Part shown: in pieces, positions 1-8,473 of the stretch
Layout of the letters: each line of letters starts with the position of its first letter
Numbering within the stretch: the first letter of the stretch is position 1
From: Bacteroidota bacterium
GTDB lineage: Bacteria; Bacteroidota; Bacteroidia; Bacteroidales; DTGW01
Direction of reading: 5' to 3'
Assembly (NCBI GenBank): GCA_029572965.1
Contig: JAKPQD010000206.1
Coordinates: forward strand, 1 to 64,000
DNA length: 64,000 nucleotides
The notes under the pieces: generated by a model
What the model was told of the DNA's origin: nothing
Database searches by the model: none
The model's input: the letters and a program-made list of their open reading frames with translations, nothing else
Program-made: the position numbers and the translations under genes

Positions 1-135
1 GTAAAAACACCTTTTGATGCTATAGAAAAATGGTACGAATTAAAACCAGAAATTTTTAAAGACAATCCATTGCAGTTTAAAAATAAAGTTTTATCTTTGC
101 AATTAAGTTATCATAAACAACCTTGTGAAACTTGA
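1..135 (+). CDS. C-terminal fragment of a probable transposase (cut by window edge)
   Basis: An open frame runs from the first base to a TGA at 133-135 and gives 44 residues. It begins V-K-T-P-F-D-A-I-E-K-W-Y and ends Q-P-C-E-T. A 'TPF-AIEKWYE-KPEIF' stretch followed by a QPCET end resembles the C-terminus of integrase-type (DDE) insertion-sequence transposases of Bacteroidota, as I remember them. The catalytic part lies outside the window. No terminal inverted repeat could be recognised downstream, so the element boundary is not set. It could instead be the tail of another protein; the call rests on remembered family similarity only. Confidence 0.5.
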   Translation, partial: VKTPFDAIEKWYELKPEIFKDNPLQFKNKVLSLQLSYHKQPCET

Positions 136-168
136 CAAGTATTGAACCTTACTAATAAGGGTAAAAGC

Positions 169-176
169 TATTTTTG
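169..176 (+). promoter_or_regulatory. Bacteroidota -7 promoter element for the FMN-binding lipoprotein
   Basis: TATTTTTG fits the TAnnTTTG consensus of the Bacteroidota primary sigma factor. It lies 23 bases upstream of the ATG at 200, which implies a short 5' leader of roughly 15-20 bases. No convincing -33 TTTG sits at the usual 19-20 base distance. Confidence 0.45.
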
Positions 177-199
177 TTGTAATATAGTAAACAAAACTT

Positions 200-637
200 A
201 TGAAAGCTTTTAAATTCCTCTTGCTTACATCTGCCATATTTTTATTGGCATGTACACAACAACCCAAGCTCAAAAACGGTGTTTACGAAGGCCGCACGCA
301 ATCGAAATACAAACAAGAGCCTTTTTTAGGGGTTTCTAAAATAACCGTTGAGAACAACGTTATTTCCAACATTGAGTTTTATATCATCGATACTACCAAT
401 AATGAGCTTTTTGACGAAAAGTATGAAAAGCATTTCGTTGGGAATAATGAAGAATATGTTCAACAATGCCGTAACGACTGGGCAGGCGTACAACGATACC
501 CGAAAGAGCTGCTGCAAAGGCAATGTCTGGATAGTGTTGATGCTGTAACAGGCGCTACATGGTCGTACAATATGTTTCATGATGCTACAACCATAGCACT
601 TGAAAAAGCTAAAGCTAATAAGAAATATGTAAGGTAA
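200..637 (+). CDS. FMN-binding domain lipoprotein
   Basis: A 145-residue exported lipoprotein. Residues 1-17 are a signal peptide and Leu-Leu-Ala-Cys (15-18) is a lipobox, so Cys18 should be lipidated. Residues 114-122 read D-A-V-T-G-A-T-W-S, matching the Dxx(S/T)GA(S/T)x(S/T) flavinylation motif at which ApbE attaches FMN covalently; Ser122 would be the FMN-bearing residue. FMN_bind domains of this size act as single-flavin electron carriers outside the cytoplasmic membrane, as in RnfG/NqrC-like and extracellular electron-transfer proteins. No ApbE or redox partner is nearby, so the pathway is unknown. The gene has its own promoter and ends at a bidirectional terminator. Confidence 0.8.
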   Translation: MKAFKFLLLTSAIFLLACTQQPKLKNGVYEGRTQSKYKQEPFLGVSKITVENNVISNIEFYIIDTTNNELFDEKYEKHFVGNNEEYVQQCRNDWAGVQRYPKELLQRQCLDSVDAVTGATWSYNMFHDATTIALEKAKANKKYVR

Positions 638-654
638 TTTTTATTAGAAATAGC

Positions 655-686
655 AAAAGCCCGTCAGTTTTCACTAACGGGCTTTT
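655..686. terminator. Bidirectional rho-independent terminator
   Basis: A 10-bp perfect stem (AAAAGCCCGT at 655-664 with ACGGGCTTTT at 677-686) encloses a 12-base loop. The A-run and T-run flanks let it work in both directions. It serves the lipoprotein gene on the plus strand and the convergent 443-codon gene on the minus strand. Confidence 0.85.
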
Positions 687-707
687 ACTATTTCAAATTG
701 TCAATAA

Positions 708-2039
708 TTACTTAATCTGTCGAATAAGCATGCCTTCGTAATACTTGCTGCTGGCGCCTTTGAACAATGTACGGTCAATCACAGGCTTTTTCTGGACCCC
801 TGCCGTAGTGTCAACAGGTTGTATTTCGGCAGCCATATAACGGTTGTCCCAAATTTGAGATCCGTCCACCTTAATGGTACCTACGCGTTTGTAAACTGTT
901 TTACCTGTTTTTTCGTCCAAAATTTGCTCAAGTACTTCAAATTTGTCACCTTTTTCAAGGCTTTCTTTCAGACCAATCTTAGCTGTAAGGGGCTCTGTGG
1001 TATAAATAGGGGTCTTTGTTTTGAAAACGTCATATTTTTTCTGTAATTTGGCAATAACAGCATCGATAGCCTGAACAGTAGCAATACGAACTAACTCTGC
1101 TTCGCTTTTTTTGGTAAAGATAGAAGACTGAACATCAGCCCATGCTTTCTCAGTACCAATCAAATCGAGTGTAAAAAGATTGGTAGTATCAAAAGCTTCT
1201 TTTTTCTTTTGGTCAAAATTGTTGGCATCTACCCAATAATCTTGATAGAAAACAGCGGCTATTGAATCATTCCAACGAAGTTTGTAAAGGTAAGAGGTAG
1301 TTTGAACAACATAACCTTTAGCAGCAACAGTAGCAGCAACAGAACCAACCTTTGCAATAGAAGCAGCAGTAGAACCGCCATATTTTTCGACCATTGAAAG
1401 CATGCCTTTGGCAGCCTCAGCAATTTCTTCTTTGCTAACGTATTTGAACCGGGTCACAACAACGAAAGTGTTGCCAATCAGTTCTTCGCCGGCATCTGAC
1501 AATGAAGCTGTGCCACGGGCAGTTTTTTTGGCAATATTGGCAGCCATCTCGGTAGCATCGTATTGTCCGCGCTCGCCAATAAGTTCCATATTAAACTCGC
1601 CTTTTTCATTCCTGTTAAACCATTTGGCAACCATACCCCTGGCAATACCATTGGCTTTAAGGAATTTTTCAATTTTTAAAGGCAAATCGGCCACATCAGT
1701 TGTATCAGCAAGGCCTCCGGTAGTATTATTTAAAATTGTTTTTCCAAATTTCGAACCTGCATTGTCGCCTTTTGATTTTTTTTCTTCAGGAGAAAGAGTA
1801 ATAGTGCGAGGGTCAAAAGTCTTTATGGCCAGATTGTGGTCATTGTATTTATCGGGTACAGGGGCTGTTAAAAAAGCCTGTTTGATAGTATCGGCTTTTA
1901 CAAGGCCGGCATCGTCAATCATGATGGTGTAAATAGAACTACGACGGTACTTTGGCGTAGTCACTTTATTTGCCTGGGCTGCTAAATCGGTAATGGTGGC
2001 AACCAAAATCAGGGCAAAAATGGTAAATTTTACTTTCAT
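708..2039 (-). CDS. Conserved secreted protein of unknown function
   Basis: A 443-residue protein with a clear signal peptide (residues 1-21, ending A-A-Q) and no lipobox. The mature part starts with a Tyr-Arg-Arg-Ser-Ser-Ile-Tyr-Thr-Ile segment and a V-P-D-K-Y-N-D-H-N motif. I recall these as conserved in a family of Bacteroidota hypothetical proteins, to which no function is assigned. It is rich in Ala and Lys, with no transmembrane helix beyond the signal and no catalytic motif that I recognise. It is a single-gene unit: the shared terminator lies just downstream and a decayed pseudogene lies upstream. Location is probably periplasm or outer-membrane face. Confidence 0.7.
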   Translation of the reverse strand: MKVKFTIFALILVATITDLAAQANKVTTPKYRRSSIYTIMIDDAGLVKADTIKQAFLTAPVPDKYNDHNLAIKTFDPRTITLSPEEKKSKGDNAGSKFGKTILNNTTGGLADTTDVADLPLKIEKFLKANGIARGMVAKWFNRNEKGEFNMELIGERGQYDATEMAANIAKKTARGTASLSDAGEELIGNTFVVVTRFKYVSKEEIAEAAKGMLSMVEKYGGSTAASIAKVGSVAATVAAKGYVVQTTSYLYKLRWNDSIAAVFYQDYWVDANNFDQKKKEAFDTTNLFTLDLIGTEKAWADVQSSIFTKKSEAELVRIATVQAIDAVIAKLQKKYDVFKTKTPIYTTEPLTAKIGLKESLEKGDKFEVLEQILDEKTGKTVYKRVGTIKVDGSQIWDNRYMAAEIQPVDTTAGVQKKPVIDRTLFKGASSKYYEGMLIRQIK

Positions 2040-2123
2040 ATGTTTTAAGATTTAAGATTAGGAATAATAATGTTTAAAATTAATATTTTTTCAGAAAGTA
2101 ACAAATTCATCTGACATTGTTTG

Positions 2124-2517
2124 TTAAGAATTTAGTTGAGCCATGATAACTTCCCTTTTCATCAGGAATGCTTTTTTTAGCTGTTGATATTGATGGTCAT
2201 TGCACCGTTCTATGATAATTATAGCCAAAGCATCGGTTCTTTCGAGAGTTGCTTTCATCTTATCGCAGGGGAAACCACAACAATGGGTTGTCCCCTGAAG
2301 GTTTTGACAGGTATTAACCTGATATCTGCAGGCTTTATCTTTAGTGCACTATGCACCTCATCTCTTGGGCAGAAACAACACGGTCGCGAAGACCAAGCCG
2401 AAACCAAAGCCTGGCAAGGTTTTCCAATTCATGCACATCGTTGTTTTGCGTGGCAATATAACGCGGGTATTCCGAACATACATAGCCACAATATGAAATA
2501 AGGGTAGAAAGGGGCAT
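2124..2517 (-). pseudogene. Decayed DUF3795-family gene
   Basis: Translating the minus strand gives two pieces in different frames. The 5' piece (ATG at 2515-2517, stop at 2341-2343, 58 codons) contains L-I-S-Y-C-G-Y-V-C-S-E and Y-I-A-T-Q-N-N-D, the N-terminal signature of DUF3795 zinc-ribbon-like proteins. The next expected Cys, in 'C-P-x-Y-I', is replaced by Tyr. The 3' piece (open frame ending at TAA 2124-2126) reads C-C-G-F-P-C-D-K-M-K and ends with a Q-Q-L-K-K-A-F-L-M-K-R stretch, matching the family C-terminus. The middle has stops in all frames. I infer a dead gene with at least one frameshift and loss of the central Cys cluster. The last 44 codons (2124-2258) form an intact ATG-started ORF that could survive by chance. 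Confidence 0.6.
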
Positions 2518-2565
2518 TATTAATGAATTTTAGACTAAAAGTAATTATTTAGCGTTAATATATTT

Positions 2566-2573
2566 TATTTTTG
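2566..2573 (+). promoter_or_regulatory. -7 promoter element for the aminotransferase operon
   Basis: TATTTTTG matches TAnnTTTG and lies 19 bases before the ATG at 2593, leaving a leader of about a dozen bases. The leader contains AAAGGAA just before the start codon. Confidence 0.45.
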
Positions 2574-2592
2574 GTTCAAAAAATAAAGGAAT

Positions 2593-3720
2593 ATGAAGCC
2601 CATCTGCATGGTTGACCTGCAAACGCAATATGCCAGCATCAAAGAAGAAATAGATACCGCCATCCAGGAGGTTGTTTCGTCTGCCCAATACATTAAAGGC
2701 CCGCAGGTAAAGCAGTTTGAAGAAGCTGTGGCCAAATATATGGGCGTAAAATATGCCATATCATGCGCCAATGGAACCGATGCATTGATTATTGCCCTCA
2801 AATCACTTGATTTACCAGCTGGTTCAGAAGTGATTGTCCCGTCGTTTACTTTTGCTGCAACGGCTGAGGCGGCCATATACTGTGGTTTAATACCTGTTTT
2901 TGCGGATATTGATCCAGGGCTGTTTACCATAGACATCAACCATGCCGAGAAGCTGGTGACATCTAAAACAAAGGCCATTATTCCTGTTCATTTGTTTGGC
3001 CAATGCGCCGATATGACCCGTATTCTGAGACTTGCCAATAAACATAAACTTTATGTCATTGAAGATGCTGCACAAGCTATGGGCGCTGCCCATCATTTCC
3101 CATGTGGCACACCACACAAAGGAGGTACACTTGGGAACATTGGTTGCACTTCGTTTTTCCCGTCCAAAAACCTTGGTTGTTTTGGCGATGGCGGTTGCAT
3201 TTTTACCAACGATGACATATTCGCACAAAAGTGCAGATTGATTGCCAATCACGGAATGGCAGTAAAATATGAACATGAAATACCGGGTGTCAACTCAAGG
3301 CTTGATACCATACAGGCTGCCATTCTCAATGTGAAGCTAAAATACCTTGACAACTATATTTCAGCTCGTCAAAAAGCGGCTTCTCATTATAATGAAGAAC
3401 TTAAAAAAGTGAAAGGCATAAAACTGCCCGAAAAAGTTAAGACCAGCACGCATACCTACAATCAATATTCTATTATTGTTGAAAAAGGTAACCGCGATGA
3501 ACTGAAAAAGTATCTTGAAGACAAGGGAATCCCGACCATGATATACTATCCCAAAGCCTTGCACCAGCAAAAAGCCTTTGTCCAATATGTTATAGATACA
3601 AAACACCTGAAAAACACCGAGATGATTTGTGGTAAGATACTTTCGTTGCCTATGCATACTGAACTGGATGAAGAGCAGATAAAGTATATAGCCGATTGCA
3701 TTATTCAATTTTTTAAATAG
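2593..3720 (+). CDS. DegT/DnrJ/EryC1/StrS-family PLP aminotransferase
   Basis: A 375-residue PLP-dependent sugar aminotransferase, the usual length for the family. It transfers an amino group from glutamate to a keto-sugar nucleotide during synthesis of amino sugars for LPS, O-antigen or glycoprotein glycans. Visible motifs are P-S-F-T-F-A-A-T (residues 83-90), V-I-E-D-A-A-Q (155-161; Asp158 contacts the pyridine nitrogen) and S-F-F-P-S-K-N-L-G (188-195; Lys192 forms the internal aldimine). The acyltransferase gene starts 3 bases after the stop, so the two are probably co-transcribed and may modify the same glycan. The exact sugar substrate cannot be told from sequence alone. Confidence 0.9.
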   Translation: MKPICMVDLQTQYASIKEEIDTAIQEVVSSAQYIKGPQVKQFEEAVAKYMGVKYAISCANGTDALIIALKSLDLPAGSEVIVPSFTFAATAEAAIYCGLIPVFADIDPGLFTIDINHAEKLVTSKTKAIIPVHLFGQCADMTRILRLANKHKLYVIEDAAQAMGAAHHFPCGTPHKGGTLGNIGCTSFFPSKNLGCFGDGGCIFTNDDIFAQKCRLIANHGMAVKYEHEIPGVNSRLDTIQAAILNVKLKYLDNYISARQKAASHYNEELKKVKGIKLPEKVKTSTHTYNQYSIIVEKGNRDELKKYLEDKGIPTMIYYPKALHQQKAFVQYVIDTKHLKNTEMICGKILSLPMHTELDEEQIKYIADCIIQFFK

Positions 3721-3723
3721 GCC

Positions 3724-4806
3724 ATGCAAAGACGGTTTTTTCATACCTTTGATACGCTTAGGTTCCTGGCATTCTTTAAGGTTTTTCTGCTGCATATCCC
3801 TATTGCCGGGTTCCCAATATTTAGTTATTTGAAGGCTGGTGGCGGGATTGGCGTAGTCTTTTTCTTTGTACTCAGCGGTTTTCTTATCTCTTATATTATT
3901 TTTCACGAAAAAGAAACTACTGGGAAATTTAACCTTTATTATTTTTACCTGCGAAGGATACTTCGTATATGGCCTTTGTATTTCCTCATGATACTTTTTG
4001 CATTCGCCACGCCTTACATTCTTTCCATTGTCAAAATCAATTCTTCGCCCGAAGGGTACGAGCCTGCATGGTGGATGTCCTGCCTTTTCCTTGAGAATTA
4101 TAAAATGTTATTCACTGGTATGGAGCCAAATGTATCTCCTTTAGGTGTAATGTGGTCATTGTGTATCGAAGAACATTTCTATCTGTTGTGGGGCTTATCT
4201 TTTCTGTTTATAAAGCTGAAACATGTCCCGGTTTTTCTGGGAATATCTGTATTAGCTTCTATTATAGCCAACGGAATATTTCATTATCAAAACTGGCAAA
4301 CAATAGAAATATCAACAAACCTTATTTATTTCTGTGCTGGGGCTATTCCGGCATATCTGCTTACAACTAAAAAAGAGGCTTTTGAAGAAAAAATAAATCG
4401 TATCCCAATATTTTTAAAAGCATTGATGCTGGTACTCTGTTTAGTTTTTGTCATAGTATCACCTCATACCTCCAATGACTGGAGATGGCTTTATGAACCT
4501 ATTATTTTTTCAGTACTCTTTGCATGCCTTATTTGTATTGTCATTCCTGCCGAAAATTATTTCAAGGTAAGTGATAGCAATATTTTAAGCCGATTAGGAG
4601 TGTGGACTTACGGCCTTTACCTTTACCATACAATTGTTATCAACCTATTTTATCAGCTGAGCCTACGTTTTCAGATCAACCTGTCTCAGTTTTTGCCTGC
4701 TATCTTATTTTTCATGGCATCTTTGGTAACAACCATTGTTATTAGTGCCTTTTCGTATTATTTGTTTGAAAACAGGTTTCTCAAGTTGAAAAAGTATTTT
4801 TATTAA
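3724..4806 (+). CDS. Acyltransferase 3 family membrane protein (OafA/YrhL-like)
   Basis: A 360-residue integral membrane protein with about ten hydrophobic segments, typical of acyltransferase 3 (PF01757) enzymes that O-acetylate surface polysaccharides. Family landmarks are the N-terminal R-F-L-A-F-F-K-V-F-L-L-H-I segment with its conserved His, F-F-V-L-S-G-F-L-I near residues 50-60, an R-R-I-L-R-I-W-P-L-Y loop, and W-S-L-C-I-E-E-H-F-Y-L-L near residue 145. The gene follows the aminotransferase with 3 bases between stop and start, so the pair looks like one operon for building and acylating a surface glycan. The acetyl-group acceptor is unknown. No C-terminal SGNH domain is present. Confidence 0.88.
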   Translation: MQRRFFHTFDTLRFLAFFKVFLLHIPIAGFPIFSYLKAGGGIGVVFFFVLSGFLISYIIFHEKETTGKFNLYYFYLRRILRIWPLYFLMILFAFATPYILSIVKINSSPEGYEPAWWMSCLFLENYKMLFTGMEPNVSPLGVMWSLCIEEHFYLLWGLSFLFIKLKHVPVFLGISVLASIIANGIFHYQNWQTIEISTNLIYFCAGAIPAYLLTTKKEAFEEKINRIPIFLKALMLVLCLVFVIVSPHTSNDWRWLYEPIIFSVLFACLICIVIPAENYFKVSDSNILSRLGVWTYGLYLYHTIVINLFYQLSLRFQINLSQFLPAILFFMASLVTTIVISAFSYYLFENRFLKLKKYFY

Positions 4807-5230
4807 GAAGCTTTATTCCTTTTAAATATTTCAACCCCCACTCTTTCAATGTGCCCAATCAATGCAATTTCAGGCACTTGCACAAAAATCAGGAAATCAA
4901 AGGTATAAGGAAGCGCTCATCGAGGTTATTTTGAAGTCTGTAAACTAACGTGAATTCGATATAAGAATAACATTGCCAATTATTGTTAAAAAGGCAATAA
5001 ATACAAAGCTTTTAATAATAAAACAGGGAAACACTGTTGGAGGATGCCCAAATGATGCGCAACTGCCAGATTATATAAGGCAAACATTAGATACAGGCTC
5101 GTAAGCGCTTGACAATAAAGCAGTTTGCAAAAGACAAAATACTGGTTTCGTCCATTGATTGGCTCGACAGGCTGAAGTTTAAAATAAGACTGATAGAATT
5201 TGAGGCTATAGCAGCCCTGTAAACAAACAT
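4807..5230. other. Gap with coding remnants but no recognised gene
   Basis: No intact gene was found. On the plus strand two short open stretches look protein-like: 4862-4948 (M-Q-F-Q-A-L-A-Q-K-S-G, ending I-L-K-S-V-N) and 5091-5222 (43 codons, ending L-I-E-F-E-A-I-A-A-L). They are separated by stops. They may be remnants of one or two decayed genes, but I could not assign them to a family. Confidence 0.3.
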
Positions 5231-5269
5231 TGCAACTATCCGGATAAATAGAAAATTCGGATAGTTGCA
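5231..5269 (-). terminator. Hairpin terminator of the T9SS type A protein gene
   Basis: A 12-bp perfect stem (TGCAACTATCCG at 5231-5242 with CGGATAGTTGCA at 5258-5269) lies 3 bases beyond the stop codon of the minus-strand gene. Read on the minus strand it is followed by a T-rich tail (ATGTTTGTTT). Confidence 0.7.
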
Positions 5270-5272
5270 TTA

Positions 5273-6907
5273 CTATTCTTTTACCACCAGCTGAGAATAA
5301 ACCTTGTTTGTTGACTTTAACTTAAGCAAATATAGGCCAGGCTTAACATTAAAGGTTTCTATTTTTACTAATCCCCCCGATACAGCTTTACTAATGCATG
5401 TTTTTCCGTCAATGTCTATTATTTCGACATGATTAATTTTCAGGTCCCAATTTTCTATCATCAAATAATTGGCCATTGGATTAGGAAAAACTTTGAACTT
5501 CGATTGTTTTACATTCTCTACACCAGTAATATCAATAGTTTTGCAAAGAGAGTTATTGTTTACATTGGTTTCCAATTTTGAATTAGGCGCCAAACATTGA
5601 AAACATAGCTTATTGTTATTTAGCCCGTCCTCATATTTGTGATGGATTTTTACTGTTTGAGTCTGACCAGGAAGAATATTAAGGTTTTGGTATTTTCCAT
5701 AATAATAATTTTGGGCACAATTCATACCTCCATGTAATTGAGAAAAAATGGAAAGACCCTTAATTGTATCATTACCGTTGTTTTTAATATCAAACTCAGC
5801 ATTGAAATAATACCCTCTTGGAAAAGAGTCTCCCAGATATTTTACATAATCAATGCAAATGCTATCCACCTTAAAATCAACTAATTCTATATCAGGCAAA
5901 GTATAATCTTCTGAAGCAAAAGTATCAGCGTGAAAATGATAAATACCTATTTGATTGGTAAACGAATTACCTGCAAAAACATAATTTTTCCCGGCTGCAA
6001 TAAACCTGATATCGTTTGCTAACAACGGAAATGTCAATGTATCTATGCTTTTGAAATCATTAGTTTTTATAATCTTTATGCTTTCTGCTTGTTTCAATTG
6101 CAGCCAAAAAGTATTGTCAAAAGTTTCAATGTTCTGAAAGCCTAAAGTGCTTGAAATAACAGTATCTATAATGTTTAAGCTTGTATCAAGGCGCACAAGA
6201 CATGAGCTTAGCAAAGTATAAATGGTATCCTTTTTTAAAAATGCTTTTACTATGTTGCCAGAAAATGCAATGGAATCGGATAGAACAAACGAACTATCCG
6301 ATTTGTATATTCTTTCCGGAGTATTGATTAGATAAAAACGGGGATTTATCGGGTTAATCCCGGTGATGTCCATATTTGAGCCAAAATCATACTTTTTTAT
6401 TCCAGATCCGTTAATGTCAGATTTAACAACGGATGTTTTTGAACAGACCAGAATTTTTCCATCATCGGTAATATTTATTCCTGTGGGATAGAATCCAAAA
6501 TAGCTGTAATTAGATGTTTTTTCAGAATAATTAAGTCTGAAAATCTCTGTACCCTCTTTGTTGTATTTGGACAAAACCAATTTTTCATCTCCCACAATAT
6601 CGTCTGTAGCAATAGTGTACCCTGTTGTATAAATGTTATCTTTATCCGTGACAATTAAATCACTAACACTATACCTGCTCCAAAGCTTTTGACCAGAAAA
6701 ATTATAGGCAAATAAATTCTGACCGCTGCACGAAACATCACTAACAAACCCGCTTACCAATATCATGGAATCTTGAAACAATGCCACATCGGTAATATGC
6801 GATTTGTTATGACAACTTTCATCATCAACAATGCTCCAAAAGGACTGGGCATGCAAAACAATTGGCAATAATGCCAAAACAGAAATGATCAACCTCTTCA
6901 TATCCAT
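5273..6907 (-). CDS. Secreted protein with T9SS type A sorting domain
   Basis: A 544-residue protein; Met3 (ATG at 6901) is an equally good start and begins the signal peptide M-K-R-L-I-I-S-V-L-A-L-L ending at A-Q-S. The last ~75 residues start K-V-F-P-N-P-M-A-N-Y and end with L-L-K-L-K-S-T-N-K-V-Y-S-Q-L-V-V-K-E, the classical type A C-terminal domain that sends proteins through the type IX system for cleavage and anchoring by PorU. The middle (about residues 30-330) has repeated short strand-like blocks suggesting a beta-propeller. Residues ~345-450 (V-D-F-K-V-D, N-N-G-N-D-T-I-K-G-L) resemble a CARDB/Ig-like domain. No catalytic motif was recognised. It is a single-gene unit with its own terminator. 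Confidence 0.85.
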   Translation of the reverse strand: MDMKRLIISVLALLPIVLHAQSFWSIVDDESCHNKSHITDVALFQDSMILVSGFVSDVSCSGQNLFAYNFSGQKLWSRYSVSDLIVTDKDNIYTTGYTIATDDIVGDEKLVLSKYNKEGTEIFRLNYSEKTSNYSYFGFYPTGINITDDGKILVCSKTSVVKSDINGSGIKKYDFGSNMDITGINPINPRFYLINTPERIYKSDSSFVLSDSIAFSGNIVKAFLKKDTIYTLLSSCLVRLDTSLNIIDTVISSTLGFQNIETFDNTFWLQLKQAESIKIIKTNDFKSIDTLTFPLLANDIRFIAAGKNYVFAGNSFTNQIGIYHFHADTFASEDYTLPDIELVDFKVDSICIDYVKYLGDSFPRGYYFNAEFDIKNNGNDTIKGLSIFSQLHGGMNCAQNYYYGKYQNLNILPGQTQTVKIHHKYEDGLNNNKLCFQCLAPNSKLETNVNNNSLCKTIDITGVENVKQSKFKVFPNPMANYLMIENWDLKINHVEIIDIDGKTCISKAVSGGLVKIETFNVKPGLYLLKLKSTNKVYSQLVVKE

Positions 6908-6961
6908 TTATTTTAGAAACGAAGAATTAATAATCTTTTGTCTGTAAATAAAATAGCGTTT

Positions 6962-7144
6962 TTACTTGGCCAAAAACTTTAGTAGTTCATAAACCAAAAA
7001 TGCCGGCCATACCAAAGCTTTTAAAAAGCCAAGTACACCTGACCAAAAGCTTGTGGCCTGCGAAATATAAAATATGGCAGCGCCAATCATCCCCAATCCA
7101 TAAATAGCCCCTGAAGGCCCGTTGTTTGTTATTCTTTTTCCCAT
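6962..7144 (-). CDS. Small conserved two-helix membrane protein
   Basis: The open frame extends to a TTG at 7198, but the natural start is the ATG at 7142-7144 (M-G-K-R-I-T-N-N-G-P), giving 60 residues. It has two hydrophobic helices: G-L-G-M-I-G-A-A-I-F-Y-I and L-G-F-L-K-A-L-V-W-P-A-F-L-V. The pattern 'GMIGA-xYxxxATSFWxGVLGFLKALVWPAFLVYxLLxFL' is one I recall from small conserved inner-membrane proteins in several phyla. No function is known. It lies 54 bases upstream of the T9SS protein gene on the same strand, without a clear shared function. Confidence 0.7.
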   Translation of the reverse strand: MGKRITNNGPSGAIYGLGMIGAAIFYISQATSFWSGVLGFLKALVWPAFLVYELLKFLAK

Positions 7145-7366
7145 AGCATTGACTTTTAGTAATTTAATAACGAAAGGTATAAAAAAAACAGTTATCAAAT
7201 AGACAAAGGGGAACTAATATTTTTCTGAGGGAAAGAGTTTTTGTTTTGTCAGCCACATTTGCATTTTTAACCCATTGACAGATAGTGTTTTTTTCGTTGA
7301 TAATAACATTATCATTTGCGAAAATTAATATAAAATGTTAACTTTAAAATAATTGAAAATACTTCT

Positions 7367-8464
7367 ATGAGGGTTATTCCAAAATCAATATGGAGCTTTC
7401 TTTTTGAGGAAACAAAGTACAGGCTTCCCATACTTATTTCAGTGTTTGCCCTTTTTATTGGTTTGTTTGTTTTCTTTCATGGCAAAATAGACTACATCGT
7501 CAATCTTTACTTTGGGATACCGGTAATTATGGCTACCTATTACTACGGGATGACTATTGGTGTTGGGCTTTTTGCTACTGAGGCGCTGGTACATGCAATT
7601 ATATTGACATTTAAGAATGAAGACATTTCGTTTTTTTATTCTAACCATCGTGTTGTTATTGCATTTATAAGCCTTTTTGTTGTGGTATATATCGTTTCGC
7701 TGTTCAGAAAAGTCAGCAACAGGCTGCTTCTTAGCGAAAAAAAGAATAAAGAAGTGTCTGATGAACTGCAAAAGCTGAACAATTCGAAAGACATGTTTTT
7801 TTCGCTTATTGCCCACGATTTGCGCAGCCCTATTGGTTCTATCAGGTCGCAAATAGAAATGTTGCTCGATAACAAGATACAATTGACTGAAGATGAGCGG
7901 ACAAAAGTATTACAAGCCTTACAATCTTTGGCCAACCGGGTTTATAGCTTGTTAGAAAATCTGCTTAAATGGTCACAAATACAAAAAGGGCTTTTGAGCA
8001 TTACATTAGAGCGTATTAACATCCAAAACATCTGTAATGACTGTATTTTACTGTTTCAGCAAGCAGCCAAAGACAAAGAAATAAGCATTTATAATAAAAT
8101 TACGAGCGAACTCTACATTATGGCTGACAAAAATGCAATAGAAACTGTTATCCGCAACCTGCTTGCTAATGCTATAAAGTATTGTACCCCGGGCGGTTGG
8201 GTTTCAGTCAGTGCTATTGAAAAGGCCGATACATATTGCATCATGGTAACCGACAACGGCATTGGCATGGAAAAAGAACTGGTCGAAAATTTGTTTAAAA
8301 TAGATGTCGATGTAAGCCGCAAAGGCACTAAAGGAGAAAAAGGCACAGGACTGGGACTAATCCTTGCCCATGAACTGGTGGACAGATGTCACGGAACACT
8401 TACGGTAGAAAGCCAGCCCACCATAGGCAGCGTGTTTAAAATAGAGCTGCCTAAAGCAGAATGA
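7367..8464 (+). CDS. Membrane sensor histidine kinase
   Basis: A 365-residue histidine kinase. Residues ~20-115 hold four or so transmembrane helices with almost no extracytoplasmic domain, so it probably senses a membrane or intracellular cue. A short coiled linker precedes the HisKA dimerisation helix, whose S-L-I-A-H-D-L-R-S-P-I motif places the phospho-acceptor at His150. The HATPase domain shows an N-box (L-L-A-N-A-I-K-Y), G1 (D-N-G-I-G-M) and G2 (G-T-G-L-G-L). No response regulator is adjacent, so it is an orphan kinase. The gene ends 9 bases before the convergent protease gene. TAACTTTA about 20 bases upstream is a near match to the -7 element. Confidence 0.9.
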   Translation: MRVIPKSIWSFLFEETKYRLPILISVFALFIGLFVFFHGKIDYIVNLYFGIPVIMATYYYGMTIGVGLFATEALVHAIILTFKNEDISFFYSNHRVVIAFISLFVVVYIVSLFRKVSNRLLLSEKKNKEVSDELQKLNNSKDMFFSLIAHDLRSPIGSIRSQIEMLLDNKIQLTEDERTKVLQALQSLANRVYSLLENLLKWSQIQKGLLSITLERINIQNICNDCILLFQQAAKDKEISIYNKITSELYIMADKNAIETVIRNLLANAIKYCTPGGWVSVSAIEKADTYCIMVTDNGIGMEKELVENLFKIDVDVSRKGTKGEKGTGLGLILAHELVDRCHGTLTVESQPTIGSVFKIELPKAE

Positions 8465-8473
8465 CAGATATTA

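Noticed and set aside
2184-2501. 105-codon plus-strand ORF
   Set aside because: It lies antisense to the decayed DUF3795 gene, whose conserved residues are on the minus strand; its own product has no sensible domain or composition.
4986-5270. 94-codon minus-strand ORF
   Set aside because: It overlaps the terminator hairpin of the neighbouring gene and has a Cys/Tyr/Leu-rich composition typical of a chance antisense frame.
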